Of a stretch of 16,642 nucleotides of DNA, positions 7,472-14,104 are shown piece by piece. The notes below the pieces were generated by a model. The model saw only the letters and a program-made list of their open reading frames with translations, was not told where the DNA came from and ran no database searches. The stretch is from Nocardioides sp. (lineage in GTDB: Bacteria; Actinomycetota; Actinomycetes; Propionibacteriales; Nocardioidaceae). The position numbers and the translations under genes are program-made. The DNA lies in contig DOWL01000055.1 in the NCBI GenBank assembly GCA_003519585.1, forward strand, positions 1 through 16,642, in the 5' to 3' direction. Every line of letters begins with the position of its first letter. The stretch's first letter is position 1.

Positions 7472-8785
7472 GTGCGCATCTCCGTCTTCGGCTGTGGCTA
7501 CCTCGGCGCGGTCCACGCGGCCTGCATGGCGTCGCTGGGCCACGAGGTGGTGGGCGTCGACGTCCTCGAGGAGCAGGTCGCCTCGCTGAGCGCCGGCCGG
7601 CCGCCGTTCCACGAGCCCGGGCTCGAGCAGCTGCTCGTCGACGCGCTGGCCACGGGCCGGCTGGAGTTCACCACCGATCCGAGCCGCGCGGCGGGCGCGG
7701 CCGTGCACTTCATCTGCGTCGGCACCCCCCAGAAGCGCAACGAGAACGCCGCCGACCTGTCCTACCTGCGCTCCGCCGTCGACAGCATCCTGCCGCTCCT
7801 GCGGCCCGGTGACGTGGTCGTCGGCAAGTCGACGGTCCCCGTCGGCACCGCCGAGGTGCTGGCCGAGCGCATCGAGGAGCGTGAGCCGGAAGCGGAGCTG
7901 GTGTGGAACCCGGAGTTCCTCCGTGAGGGGCACGCCGTCGCCGACACGCTCCACCCCGACCGGCTGGTCTACGGCCTCCGACCCGGTGACGGCGGCCAGC
8001 GGGCCGCACGGGTGCTCGACGAGGTGTACGCCGCGACGCTGGCCGACGGCACCCCCAAGATCGAGACCGACCTGGCCACCGCCCAGCTGGTGAAGGTCGC
8101 CGCGAACTCCTTCCTGGCCACCAAGATCTCCTTCATCAACGCGATGGCCGAGCTCTGCGAGGCGACCGGAGCCGACGTCACGATGTTGGCCGACGCGATC
8201 GGCCACGACGAGCGGATCGGGCGCAAGTTCCTCAACGCCGGCGTCGGCTTCGGCGGCGGCTGCCTGCCCAAGGACATCCGCGCGTTCATGGCCCGCGCAG
8301 GCGAGCTCGGAGTCGATCAGGCGCTGACGTTCCTGCGCGAGGTCGACTCGATCAACCTGCGCCGCCGGGTCCGGATGGTCGACCTGGCCCGCGAGGTGTG
8401 CGGGGGCTCCATCGTGGGCCGGCGGGTCGCCGTACTCGGGGCCGCGTTCAAGCCACACAGCGACGACATCCGCGACTCCCCGGCACTCAGCGTGGCCGCC
8501 CAGATGCAGCTGCAGGGCGCCCAGGTCACCGTGACCGACCCGCAGGCCATCGACAACGCCCGCAAGAAGTGGCCCGAGCTGGTCTACGCCGACACCGTCA
8601 CCGACGCCGTCCGCGACGCCGAGGCGGTGCTCCTGCTGACCGAATGGCCGGAGTACGTCGCGCTCGACCCGGCGGCGCTCAAGGAGGCCGTCGCCGTCCC
8701 GCGGATCATCGACGGCCGCAACTGCCTCGACCCCGTCACCTGGCGCGCTGCCGGCTGGACCTACCGTGCCCTCGGACGGCCGTAG
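7472..8785 (+). CDS. ugd: UDP-glucose 6-dehydrogenase
   Basis: Oxidises UDP-glucose twice with NAD+ to UDP-glucuronate, a precursor of surface polysaccharides. The 437-residue protein has the full family layout: an N-terminal Rossmann fold with GCGYLG at residues 7-12, the KSTVPVGT segment, EFLREGHAVADTLHPDRLVYG, the central helical domain with KVAANSFLATKISFINAMAELCE, the catalytic Cys264 in GFGGGCLPKD, and a C-terminal UDP-binding domain with GAAFKPHSDDIRDSPA. It is closest in type to Ugd/TuaD, though a UDP-ManNAc or GDP-Man dehydrogenase cannot be fully excluded by eye. The GTG start directly follows a -10 element, suggesting leaderless expression. It is transcribed alone and closed by a strong hairpin. 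Confidence 0.94.
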   Translation: MRISVFGCGYLGAVHAACMASLGHEVVGVDVLEEQVASLSAGRPPFHEPGLEQLLVDALATGRLEFTTDPSRAAGAAVHFICVGTPQKRNENAADLSYLRSAVDSILPLLRPGDVVVGKSTVPVGTAEVLAERIEEREPEAELVWNPEFLREGHAVADTLHPDRLVYGLRPGDGGQRAARVLDEVYAATLADGTPKIETDLATAQLVKVAANSFLATKISFINAMAELCEATGADVTMLADAIGHDERIGRKFLNAGVGFGGGCLPKDIRAFMARAGELGVDQALTFLREVDSINLRRRVRMVDLAREVCGGSIVGRRVAVLGAAFKPHSDDIRDSPALSVAAQMQLQGAQVTVTDPQAIDNARKKWPELVYADTVTDAVRDAEAVLLLTEWPEYVALDPAALKEAVAVPRIIDGRNCLDPVTWRAAGWTYRALGRP

Positions 8786-8790
8786 CGGCA

Positions 8791-8818
8791 TCGGGGGCTC
8801 GGAAGGTCGAGCCCCCGA
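8791..8818 (+). terminator. Terminator of ugd
   Basis: Perfect 11-bp stem (TCGGGGGCTCG / CGAGCCCCCGA) with a six-base loop GAAGGT, five bases after the ugd stop. No U-tract follows. Its right arm doubles as codons at the start of the antitoxin remnant described next. Confidence 0.75.
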
Positions 8819-8954
8819 ACTGGCCGAGGAGGCGCGGCGACAGGGCGCTCTGGTCGCCTCAAGCCCGCACGCGGAGGACGACCAAGCCTTCGCCGACTCC
8901 CTCGCGAATTCTCTGGATGGCGAGCCCGTCTTCACCAGAAAGAGCATCAAATGA
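8808..8954 (+). pseudogene. Remnant of a MazE-family (DUF3018-type) antitoxin, C-terminal part only
   Basis: The frame ending at TGA 8952-8954 reads RAPELAEEARRQ, then SSPHAEDDQAFADSL. From memory, DUF3018/MazE-type antitoxins end in a closely similar stretch (x-Arg-x-Pro-x-Phe-x-x-Glu-Ala-x-Arg-Gln, then Ser-Pro-His-Ala-x-Asp-Asp-Gln-Ala-Phe). The DNA-binding N-terminal half, usually containing LRPIQIWVPD, is missing, because the 5' side runs straight into the ugd terminator. The last 15 or so residues (NSLDGEPVFTRKSIK) do not look like the family tail. A GTG at 8766 could open a 62-residue frame overlapping ugd, but it has no ribosome-binding site. I read this as a relic of an older toxin-antitoxin locus. 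It could instead be a small expressed peptide. Confidence 0.55.
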
Positions 8955-8982
8955 TGCTAGAATTGATGCGACCATAAGGAGG
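8943..8982 (+). promoter_or_regulatory. vapBC promoter, operator and ribosome-binding site
   Basis: AGCATCA-AA-TGATGCT (8943-8958) is a perfect 7-bp inverted repeat with a two-base centre. A third half-site TGATGC follows at 8964-8969. Between them is TAGAAT (8958-8963), a near-consensus -10 whose start point would fall near 8970. TAAGGAGG (8975-8982) is a full Shine-Dalgarno five bases before the vapB ATG. Repeats overlapping the -10 are what autoregulated ribbon-helix-helix antitoxin operons show. No clear -35 is present. Confidence 0.7.
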
Positions 8983-8987
8983 CAAGG

Positions 8988-9182
8988 ATGCGCACCACTG
9001 TGACGCTGGACGACGAGGTCGTTGCCCGTGCCGCTGAACTCACGGGCATCACCGAGACCTCGGCCCTGGTTCGCGACGGCTTGGAGACCCTGATCCGGAT
9101 CGAGAGCGCCAAACGGCTGGCCGCTCTCGGCGGCACCGACCGGGCCGCAACCGCCGTTCCGCGACGTCGCACCGGGTCGTGA
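8988..9182 (+). CDS. vapB: VapB-type antitoxin
   Basis: Small ribbon-helix-helix antitoxin of a type II toxin-antitoxin pair. It should bind and neutralise the adjacent VapC nuclease and repress its own operon. The 64 residues begin MRTTVTLDDEVVARAAELTG, the beta strand and first helix of the fold, followed by a second helix around SALVRDGLETLI. The basic C-terminal tail (about 50-64, PRRRTGS) is probably the disordered toxin-binding part. The ATG has a strong Shine-Dalgarno. The stop overlaps the vapC GTG in GTGA (9179-9182), the usual coupling for such pairs. The exact VapB subfamily is not certain. Confidence 0.88.
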   Translation: MRTTVTLDDEVVARAAELTGITETSALVRDGLETLIRIESAKRLAALGGTDRAATAVPRRRTGS

Positions 9183-9544
9183 TCCTGGTCGACAGCTCCG
9201 TATGGATCGACCACCTGCACCAGGCCCAAGCTCGTTTGGTCGACCTCCTGGCCGCGGACGAGGTCGGCTCCCACCCGTGGGTCATCGAGGAGCTGGCGCT
9301 GGGCAGTATCAAAGATCGCGGAGTCTTCATCGAGTCCCTAGCCAGCCTACGAGCCTTTCCCGTGCTCGCCCACGCCGAGATACTCCAGTTCGTCGAATCC
9401 CGTCGCCTATGGGGTTGCGGGCTCAGCGCGGTCGACGCGCACCTGTTGGGCTCGGTGCTGATCACTCCGGGCGCTGCGCTGTGGACGCGTGACAAGCGGC
9501 TGAGAGCGGCGGCGGGAGAGGCCGGAGTGGCACTCGAGGGTTGA
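9179..9544 (+). CDS. vapC: VapC-type PIN-domain ribonuclease toxin
   Basis: Mg2+-dependent RNase of the PIN superfamily; characterised VapC toxins cut tRNA or rRNA and stop translation. The 121-residue protein has the four acidic active-site residues in the expected places: Asp5 in ILVDSSVWID, Glu38 in IEELALG, Asp86 in LSAVDAHLLG and Asp105 in WTRDKRL. It therefore looks catalytically intact. It starts with GTG inside the vapB stop, so translation should be coupled. Its stop is five bases from the convergent permease gene. The RNA target cannot be read from sequence. Confidence 0.93.
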   Translation: MILVDSSVWIDHLHQAQARLVDLLAADEVGSHPWVIEELALGSIKDRGVFIESLASLRAFPVLAHAEILQFVESRRLWGCGLSAVDAHLLGSVLITPGAALWTRDKRLRAAAGEAGVALEG

Positions 9545-9549
9545 GGCGG

Positions 9550-10557
9550 CTACTGGCTGGAGGCTTCGCGTCGCTGGTCCGGATCGCGAGCTTGTTGCTC
9601 GCCCTCCAACTCGGCGACGGTCGGTGCGCCGAACATCGGTAGCCCCTCGTGACGGCGCAGCAGCCCCCAGACCAGCGGCACCAGCACGATCATCGCGATG
9701 CCCACGAGGGCGATCAGCATCGGATGGGTCTCCTCCTTGCCCAGCGGCGCCCAGCCGGCCTTGTCGAGCAGCGCGACGCCGCTCATGGTGAGCACCACGA
9801 CGATGCCGCGCCGGATGAACGACTGGGGGACCCGCGGCGCGATCGTGCTGCCGATCAGGGTGCCGGGGACCGAGCCGATCACGAGCGGGATCAGCAGGTC
9901 CCAGTCGAGACCGTTGAGGGCGATGTTGGAGATCGCGGCGGCGAGCACCAGCGGGACCGCCTGCACCAGGTCGGTGCCGACCAGACGGACTGCGCTGAGC
10001 CCGGGGTAGAGCATCAGCAGGGCGACCATGATGACCGAGCCGCTGCCCACGCTGGTGATGCCGACCAGCAGCCCGCCGAGGGCGCCGACGAGCAGCGTGG
10101 GGATGGGGCGGATCCGCGGGTTGGGGTCGGCGTCGGGGACGCCGCTGCGGATCCGGCGCAGGTTGATGTAGAGCCGCAGGGCGTACGTCGAGGCGGCCAG
10201 CAGGAGGGCGAACCCGATGCACATCTTGAGCATGTAGTCGAGCTCGTCGGGGTCGTCGGTCAGCCCCGCCACGAGGTGGGGGCCGAGCAGCGCCATCGGG
10301 ACCGAGCCGATGATCAGCCACATCGCCAAGGTGAGGTTGGGCGAGCCCTTCCGCGCGTGTACGGCGGCGCCGCCGGTCTTGTAGACGGCCGCCGCGGTCA
10401 GGTCGGCGGTGACGACGGTCGCCGCATCGCCCACGCCGAGGAAGATGAGTGCCGGGGTCATCAGCGCGCCGCCGCCCATGCCGGTGAGGCCGACGACGAT
10501 GCCGACGAAGAAGCCCGCGGCCAGGATCGACAGGGCCGTGGTCGTGAACAGGTCCAT
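9550..10557 (-). CDS. TauE/SafE-family (sulfite exporter-like) permease
   Basis: Integral membrane transporter of the TauE/SafE/DUF81 family, whose members are proposed to export sulfite, sulfoacetate or other organosulfur anions. The 335 residues form about eight hydrophobic segments in two homologous halves, each opening with the family glycine motif: GIVVGLTGMGGGALMTPAL near residues 19-37 and the related GLLVGITSVGSGSVIMVALL in the second half. A hydrophilic loop lies between the halves and a charged tail of about 35 residues ends the protein. The gene is third in a minus-strand series after the cysC fusion and the phosphatase (37-bp gap), which supports a sulfur-related substrate, but direction and substrate are inferred. 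Only a weak GGA lies upstream of the ATG. Confidence 0.88.
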   Translation of the reverse strand: MDLFTTTALSILAAGFFVGIVVGLTGMGGGALMTPALIFLGVGDAATVVTADLTAAAVYKTGGAAVHARKGSPNLTLAMWLIIGSVPMALLGPHLVAGLTDDPDELDYMLKMCIGFALLLAASTYALRLYINLRRIRSGVPDADPNPRIRPIPTLLVGALGGLLVGITSVGSGSVIMVALLMLYPGLSAVRLVGTDLVQAVPLVLAAAISNIALNGLDWDLLIPLVIGSVPGTLIGSTIAPRVPQSFIRRGIVVVLTMSGVALLDKAGWAPLGKEETHPMLIALVGIAMIVLVPLVWGLLRRHEGLPMFGAPTVAELEGEQQARDPDQRREASSQ

Positions 10558-10594
10558 GCGCTCGTGCTTCCGTGGGAGGGCGGTGCGTAGGGGC

Positions 10595-11113
10595 TCAGCG
10601 GTCGAGGACCGGCAGCACGGCGCGCAGCAGTTCCTCGAGGCGAGCCACGCACCCTGAAGCGGCCTCTGTCCCCCGACGATAGGGGTCCGGTACGTCGAGC
10701 GCCGGATCGGCGTGGCCGCGCGCGTCGCCCAGGTGGGCGAGCCGGGCCGCGCGGTCGAGCCCCTCGGGGAGCGAGCCGACCGCCGTCGCGAGCTGCCCGA
10801 GCGTGAAGACGGTGCGCCGGAGCTCCGGACGCTCGTCGAGCACGAAGGAGCGGTGCGCCACCTCCATGGTCACGACCAAGTCCGCGTCCGCGAGCAGGGC
10901 CGGGGTGAGGCGACGGCTGCGGAAGCCGGAGGTGTCCAGATCCCGGGGCAGGGCGGCGGCCAGGTCGGGGTTGATCGACTCGCCGTCCACGGCATGGGTC
11001 CCCGCGCTGGCGAACTCGACGCCGTCGAGCCCGGCGGCGCGGGCGAGGGCTTCGGCCGAGGGCGACCGGCAGGTGTTGCCGGTGCAGACGAACAGGACCT
11101 TCACGGCACTCAC
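10595..11113 (-). CDS. Low-molecular-weight protein tyrosine phosphatase
   Basis: Phosphatase of the LMW-PTP/Wzb fold. The P-loop C(X)5R is present at the N-terminus as CTGNTCRS (Cys10 nucleophile, Arg16), and the general acid is probably Asp143 in VPDPYRRG. At 172 residues the length is slightly above the usual 150-160. In bacteria these enzymes dephosphorylate tyrosine kinases of capsule or exopolysaccharide export, or other Tyr-phosphorylated proteins. Arsenate reductases share the fold, but the DPY context favours a phosphatase. The GTG start overlaps the stop of the upstream cysC-like gene in GTGA (11110-11113), so the two are translationally coupled. A second GTG three codons in is an alternative start. 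Confidence 0.9.
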   Translation of the reverse strand: MSAVKVLFVCTGNTCRSPSAEALARAAGLDGVEFASAGTHAVDGESINPDLAAALPRDLDTSGFRSRRLTPALLADADLVVTMEVAHRSFVLDERPELRRTVFTLGQLATAVGSLPEGLDRAARLAHLGDARGHADPALDVPDPYRRGTEAASGCVARLEELLRAVLPVLDR

Positions 11114-12324
11114 ACGGTGAGGAAGCCGGCCTCGCGCAGGCCGGTGAGCACGTCACCGAGAGCGTCCTGGATGGACCGGCCCGTGGTGTCGACGCGGACG
11201 TCGGCGTCCTCGGGCTCCTCGTACGGCGACGAGATGCCGGTGAACTCGGGGATCTCACCCGCCCGCGCGCGCGCGTAGAGGCCCTTGCGGTCGCGTCGTT
11301 CGCACTCCTCCAGGGGGGTGGCGACGTGGACGAGGAAGAACGCCCCGCCGGCGTCGGCGACCATCGCCCGGACCTGCTGTCGGGTCTCGTCGAACGGCGC
11401 GATCGGGCTGACCACAGCGACTCCGCCGTGCCGGGAGATCTCGGCGGCGACCCAGCCGATCCGCCGGATGTTGGTCTCCCGGTCGGCCTTCGAGAAGCTC
11501 AGCCCGGCCGAGAGGTTCCGGCGTACGACGTCGCCGTCGAGGCTGGTCACCGTGCGCTCGCCCTGCTCGAGGAGCAGGTCGACCAAGGCCCGGGCCAGCG
11601 TGGACTTGCCGCTGCCCGACAGGCCGGTGAAGAACAGCACCAGCCCCTGGCGCTCCGGCGGCGGCCGGTCGTGGTCGACGACGGCTAGGACCTCTGGCGG
11701 GTAGTCCTCGTCGACGGCCTCGCGGAGTGCGTGCACCGGGTCACCGGCCGCGAACGTCTCCACCACCCGCACGCCCAGGTCGTGGTCGGCCTCGGGGTCG
11801 CCATGCGCCGGGAGCGGCACCGTGACGACGACGGCGTCGGGCAGCAGGCCGGCCGCCGCGCGGGTGGCGCGGACCAGGCCGACGGGGGAGAGCCACGGCG
11901 TACCGGTGCCGTTGAGGGCGAGGAGGGTGAGTGGGCCGAGCCCGGCCAACTCCTCGACCTGGGTGCTGGTCAGCGGGCCGCTCACCGGCACGACCGTCCG
12001 CCCGGCGTACCGCTCGCGGTAGGCGGCGGGCGCCAGCGCCAGCTCGCGGAACGGGCCGTACTGCGCGTGGGTCAGCGGGTCGACCCGGCCGCCCGGCCAG
12101 GCCACCTGCGCAAGCGGGAGTCCCTCGGGATCGACCAGCTCGGCGGCGCCGACCGAGCGGGCCTGGGCGGCCACCGGCTCGGGCAGCTCGAGCGTCACCG
12201 GGCTGCCCGGCTGGTTGAAGGAGTCGAGGTCGCCGAGCGCGCCGCTGGAGAGCAGTTCGAGGTCGTCGAGTTCGACCGGCGAGGGACAGTGCTGCGGCAC
12301 GGGCGGGATCGGCACGTGCCGCAT
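11110..12324 (-). CDS. cysC: Adenylylsulfate kinase fused to a degenerate ATP-sulfurylase-like N-terminal region
   Basis: The C-terminal domain (from about residue 228) is a complete APS kinase making PAPS from APS and ATP: P-loop GLSGSGKST (234-242), LDGDVVRRNLS, the NIRRIGWVA helix, SPIAPFDETR, CERRDRKGLYARARAG and the FTGISSPYEEP lid. The first 225 residues resemble an ATP sulfurylase of the single-chain Sat type: an opening QHCPSPVELDDLELLSSGAL, then PVTLELP and PEGLPLAQV as in the PUA-like domain, and later DHDLGVRVVETF, reminiscent of DHYTRVRVYEAL. The catalytic QTRNPxHRAH and HPxxG motifs are not there, so this half is probably inactive in adenylylation. CysDN supplies that step elsewhere. 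GAGAGG directly abuts the ATG; a GTG at 12313-12315 has better spacing (9 bases) and may be the true start. A longer open frame upstream is antisense to the asparaginase. Confidence 0.88.
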   Translation of the reverse strand: MRHVPIPPVPQHCPSPVELDDLELLSSGALGDLDSFNQPGSPVTLELPEPVAAQARSVGAAELVDPEGLPLAQVAWPGGRVDPLTHAQYGPFRELALAPAAYRERYAGRTVVPVSGPLTSTQVEELAGLGPLTLLALNGTGTPWLSPVGLVRATRAAAGLLPDAVVVTVPLPAHGDPEADHDLGVRVVETFAAGDPVHALREAVDEDYPPEVLAVVDHDRPPPERQGLVLFFTGLSGSGKSTLARALVDLLLEQGERTVTSLDGDVVRRNLSAGLSFSKADRETNIRRIGWVAAEISRHGGVAVVSPIAPFDETRQQVRAMVADAGGAFFLVHVATPLEECERRDRKGLYARARAGEIPEFTGISSPYEEPEDADVRVDTTGRSIQDALGDVLTGLREAGFLTV

Positions 12325-12344
12325 CCTCTCAGGCAGTGCCCTCC

Positions 12345-12350
12345 TAGGGT
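12345..12350 (+). promoter_or_regulatory. -10 element of the asparaginase gene; likely leaderless transcript
   Basis: TAGGGT lies exactly six bases before the ATG, in a spacer of only 32 bp shared with the divergent cysC-like gene. No convincing ribosome-binding site is present at the right distance. Confidence 0.5.
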
Positions 12351-12356
12351 GAAGGC

Positions 12357-13316
12357 ATGTCAGCTCCGGTGGTCGTTGCCGAGGTGGTCCGGTCCGGGTT
12401 CGTCGAGGGCCACCACCACGGCTCCGTCGTCGCGCTCGCCGCCGACGGAGCCACCGCGTGGTCGGTCGGTGACGCGACGTCACCGGTGCTGCCGCGCTCC
12501 TGCAACAAGCCCTTGCAGGCGTTGGGGATGGTCCGGATCGGCCTCGACCTGCCGCCGGAGCTGCTGGCCCTCGCCTGCGCCTCGCACAGCGGGGAACCCT
12601 TCCACCTCGATGGCGTACGCCGGATCCTGGCGTTGGGCGACCTCGACCCGGGTGCGCTGCAGACACCTCCGGACTTCCCGCTCGACGATGCCGCGAAGCT
12701 CGCCTCGATCCGCGCCGGCGACGAGCCCAGCCCGCTGGCGATGAACTGCTCGGGCAAGCACGCCGCGATGCTGCTCACCTGCGTGGTCAACGGCTGGGAC
12801 ACCGCGACCTACCGCTCGCCCGACCACCCGCTCCAGCAGTCGATCGCGGCCGCCTTCGCCGAGGTCACCGGTGAGCCCGTGGCGGTGACCGCTGTCGACG
12901 GCTGTGGCGCACCGCTGCTGTCGACGTCGTTGACCGGGCTGGCCCGAGGCTTCCGCGCTCTCGCGACGGCGACCAAGGGCCCGGAGCACAGGGTGGCCGA
13001 GGCGATCCGCGCCTATCCCGAATACGTCTCCGGCACCACCCGCGACGAGCTGAAGTTGCTCACCGCGATCCCGGGCGCGATCGGGAAGGCGGGCGCGGAA
13101 GCGTGCTACGCCGTCGCGCTCGCCGACGGCCGCGCGTACGCGCTGAAGGTCGACGACGGAGGCGCCCGGGCCCGTCCGGTGGTGATGGCCGAGGCCCTCC
13201 GCCGCGACGGCGTGCCCGCCGACGCCGGGGTCGATGCCGCCGCGCTCGACGACACCGGTCGGGTGCCGGTGCTCGGGGCCGGCGAGCCGGTCGGCGAGCT
13301 GCGGGCAGCGTTCTAG
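12357..13316 (+). CDS. Asparaginase, Rhizobium etli type (ReAII/ReAV-like, PF06089)
   Basis: Predicted L-asparaginase, hydrolysing asparagine to aspartate and ammonia, of the class unrelated to E. coli AnsA/AnsB. The 319 residues carry the serine-lysine pair Ser48-x-x-Lys51 in PRSCNKP, the ASHSGE motif (Ser78), and the likely zinc-site residues Cys131 and Lys134 in MNCSGKHAAM plus Asp181 and Cys183 in VDGCGAP. These match the arrangement known for the R. etli enzyme as I recall it. No signal peptide is visible, so it is cytoplasmic. It is divergent from cysC and followed 13 bp later by a small membrane-protein gene that may share its transcript. Confidence 0.9.
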   Translation: MSAPVVVAEVVRSGFVEGHHHGSVVALAADGATAWSVGDATSPVLPRSCNKPLQALGMVRIGLDLPPELLALACASHSGEPFHLDGVRRILALGDLDPGALQTPPDFPLDDAAKLASIRAGDEPSPLAMNCSGKHAAMLLTCVVNGWDTATYRSPDHPLQQSIAAAFAEVTGEPVAVTAVDGCGAPLLSTSLTGLARGFRALATATKGPEHRVAEAIRAYPEYVSGTTRDELKLLTAIPGAIGKAGAEACYAVALADGRAYALKVDDGGARARPVVMAEALRRDGVPADAGVDAAALDDTGRVPVLGAGEPVGELRAAF

Positions 13317-13329
13317 TGGTGCTGCGCTA

Positions 13330-13575
13330 GTGCTGCCCGGTCTCGTCCTGGTCGCGCTCGTTGTCGCCGCCGTCGCCGCCGGTCGCTATGGCCGCGTTGC
13401 GGCGCTGGCGCTGGGCGGCTGCTCACTGCTGTGGCTCCTGGTGAACAAGCCGATGGAGGGGGATGTGCTGGTCGTGGTGACCGACGATCACGGCCTCACC
13501 GCGGCGGATCTGGCGGGCATCGCCGGCGTGGTGCTAGCTGTCTTCTTGGTGGCATTCCCACGTAACTCCCCGTAA
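13330..13575 (+). CDS. Small membrane protein of unknown function
   Basis: An 81-residue frame with three hydrophobic segments: about 2-19 (LPGLVLVALVVAAVAAG), 24-39 (ALALGGCSLLWLLV) and 60-75 (IAGVVLAVFLVAF). A short polar loop between the last two contains EGDVLVVVTDDHGL. I do not recognise the family. The GTG at 13330 is the best start after the asparaginase stop, although it has no ribosome-binding site; the open frame also extends back into the asparaginase gene. It lies just upstream of the XRE-hbhA promoter region. Frame, codon bias and hydrophobicity support a real gene. Confidence 0.6.
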   Translation: MLPGLVLVALVVAAVAAGRYGRVAALALGGCSLLWLLVNKPMEGDVLVVVTDDHGLTAADLAGIAGVVLAVFLVAFPRNSP

Positions 13576-13618
13576 ATATTGACGATGTGACCAGGTGCAC
13601 ACCGCCTCAGTTTGCATT

Positions 13619-13636
13619 TGCTAACTCCAGTTAGCA
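13619..13636. promoter_or_regulatory. Perfect palindromic operator candidate before the XRE gene
   Basis: TGCTAACT-cc-AGTTAGCA, two 8-bp arms with a two-base centre, ends ten bases before the XRE ATG. It is AT-rich for this genome and sits where a promoter or start point would be. It is probably the binding site of a dimeric regulator, most simply the XRE protein itself. A related but imperfect TAACTCC occurs at 13563-13569. Confidence 0.65.
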
Positions 13637-13646
13637 CCATGGAGAC

Positions 13647-14099
13647 ATGGCCAAGGGACGAGTCGGCGAGCGGGTCGGGGAGCAGGTCAACAAGACCGCC
13701 GGGGCGCTCGGTGACTACCTCAAGGAGCAGCGGCTGTCCTCACGACTGTCGCTGCGCCAGCTGGCCGAGCAGGCCGGGGTGTCCAACCCCTACCTGAGCC
13801 AGATCGAGCGCGGCCTGCGCAAGCCCTCGGCCGAGGTCCTGCAGCAGATCGCCAAGGCGATGCGGATCTCCGCGGAGTCGCTCTACGTGCGGGCCGGGAT
13901 CGTCAACCCGGTCGACGGGGTCGGGGGCTCGGTCGCGCTCGCGGTCCTGGGCGACACCCGGCTCACCGAGCGCCAGAAGCAGTCGCTGCTCGATGTCTAC
14001 GCGTCGTTCCTCGCGCTCAACGGCCCCGAGGAGCCGGACGCGAACGACTCGCCCGAAGCACCCGAAGCATCAGCAACCACCACCCCACAGGAGAAGTGA
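13647..14099 (+). CDS. XRE-family transcriptional regulator (Rv0474-like)
   Basis: 150-residue DNA-binding protein with a classic Cro/CI-type helix-turn-helix: SLRQLAEQAGVSNPYLSQIERG at about residues 35-56, followed by KPSAEVLQQIAKAM, all within an HTH_3 domain spanning about 22-82. The C-terminal half is short, with a helical LTERQKQSLLDVYASFLALNG segment and a disordered acidic tail, and has no recognisable ligand domain. The order regulator, HbhA-like protein, DUF2516 protein matches the Rv0474-Rv0475-Rv0476 cluster of M. tuberculosis, so it is probably the orthologue and may control hbhA. GGAG lies only two bases before the ATG, an unusually short spacing. Its stop is followed five bases later by the next ATG. 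Confidence 0.9.
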   Translation: MAKGRVGERVGEQVNKTAGALGDYLKEQRLSSRLSLRQLAEQAGVSNPYLSQIERGLRKPSAEVLQQIAKAMRISAESLYVRAGIVNPVDGVGGSVALAVLGDTRLTERQKQSLLDVYASFLALNGPEEPDANDSPEAPEASATTTPQEK

Positions 14100-14104
14100 T
14101 CGAC

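Noticed and set aside
7328..8950. 540-codon frame antisense to ugd
   Set aside because: It mirrors ugd codon periodicity, has no protein motifs and no start signals.
12325..12666. N-terminal extension of the cysC-like frame
   Set aside because: The added residues are Arg/Pro/Gly-rich, antisense to the asparaginase catalytic region, and the real protein starts at ATG 12324 or GTG 12315.
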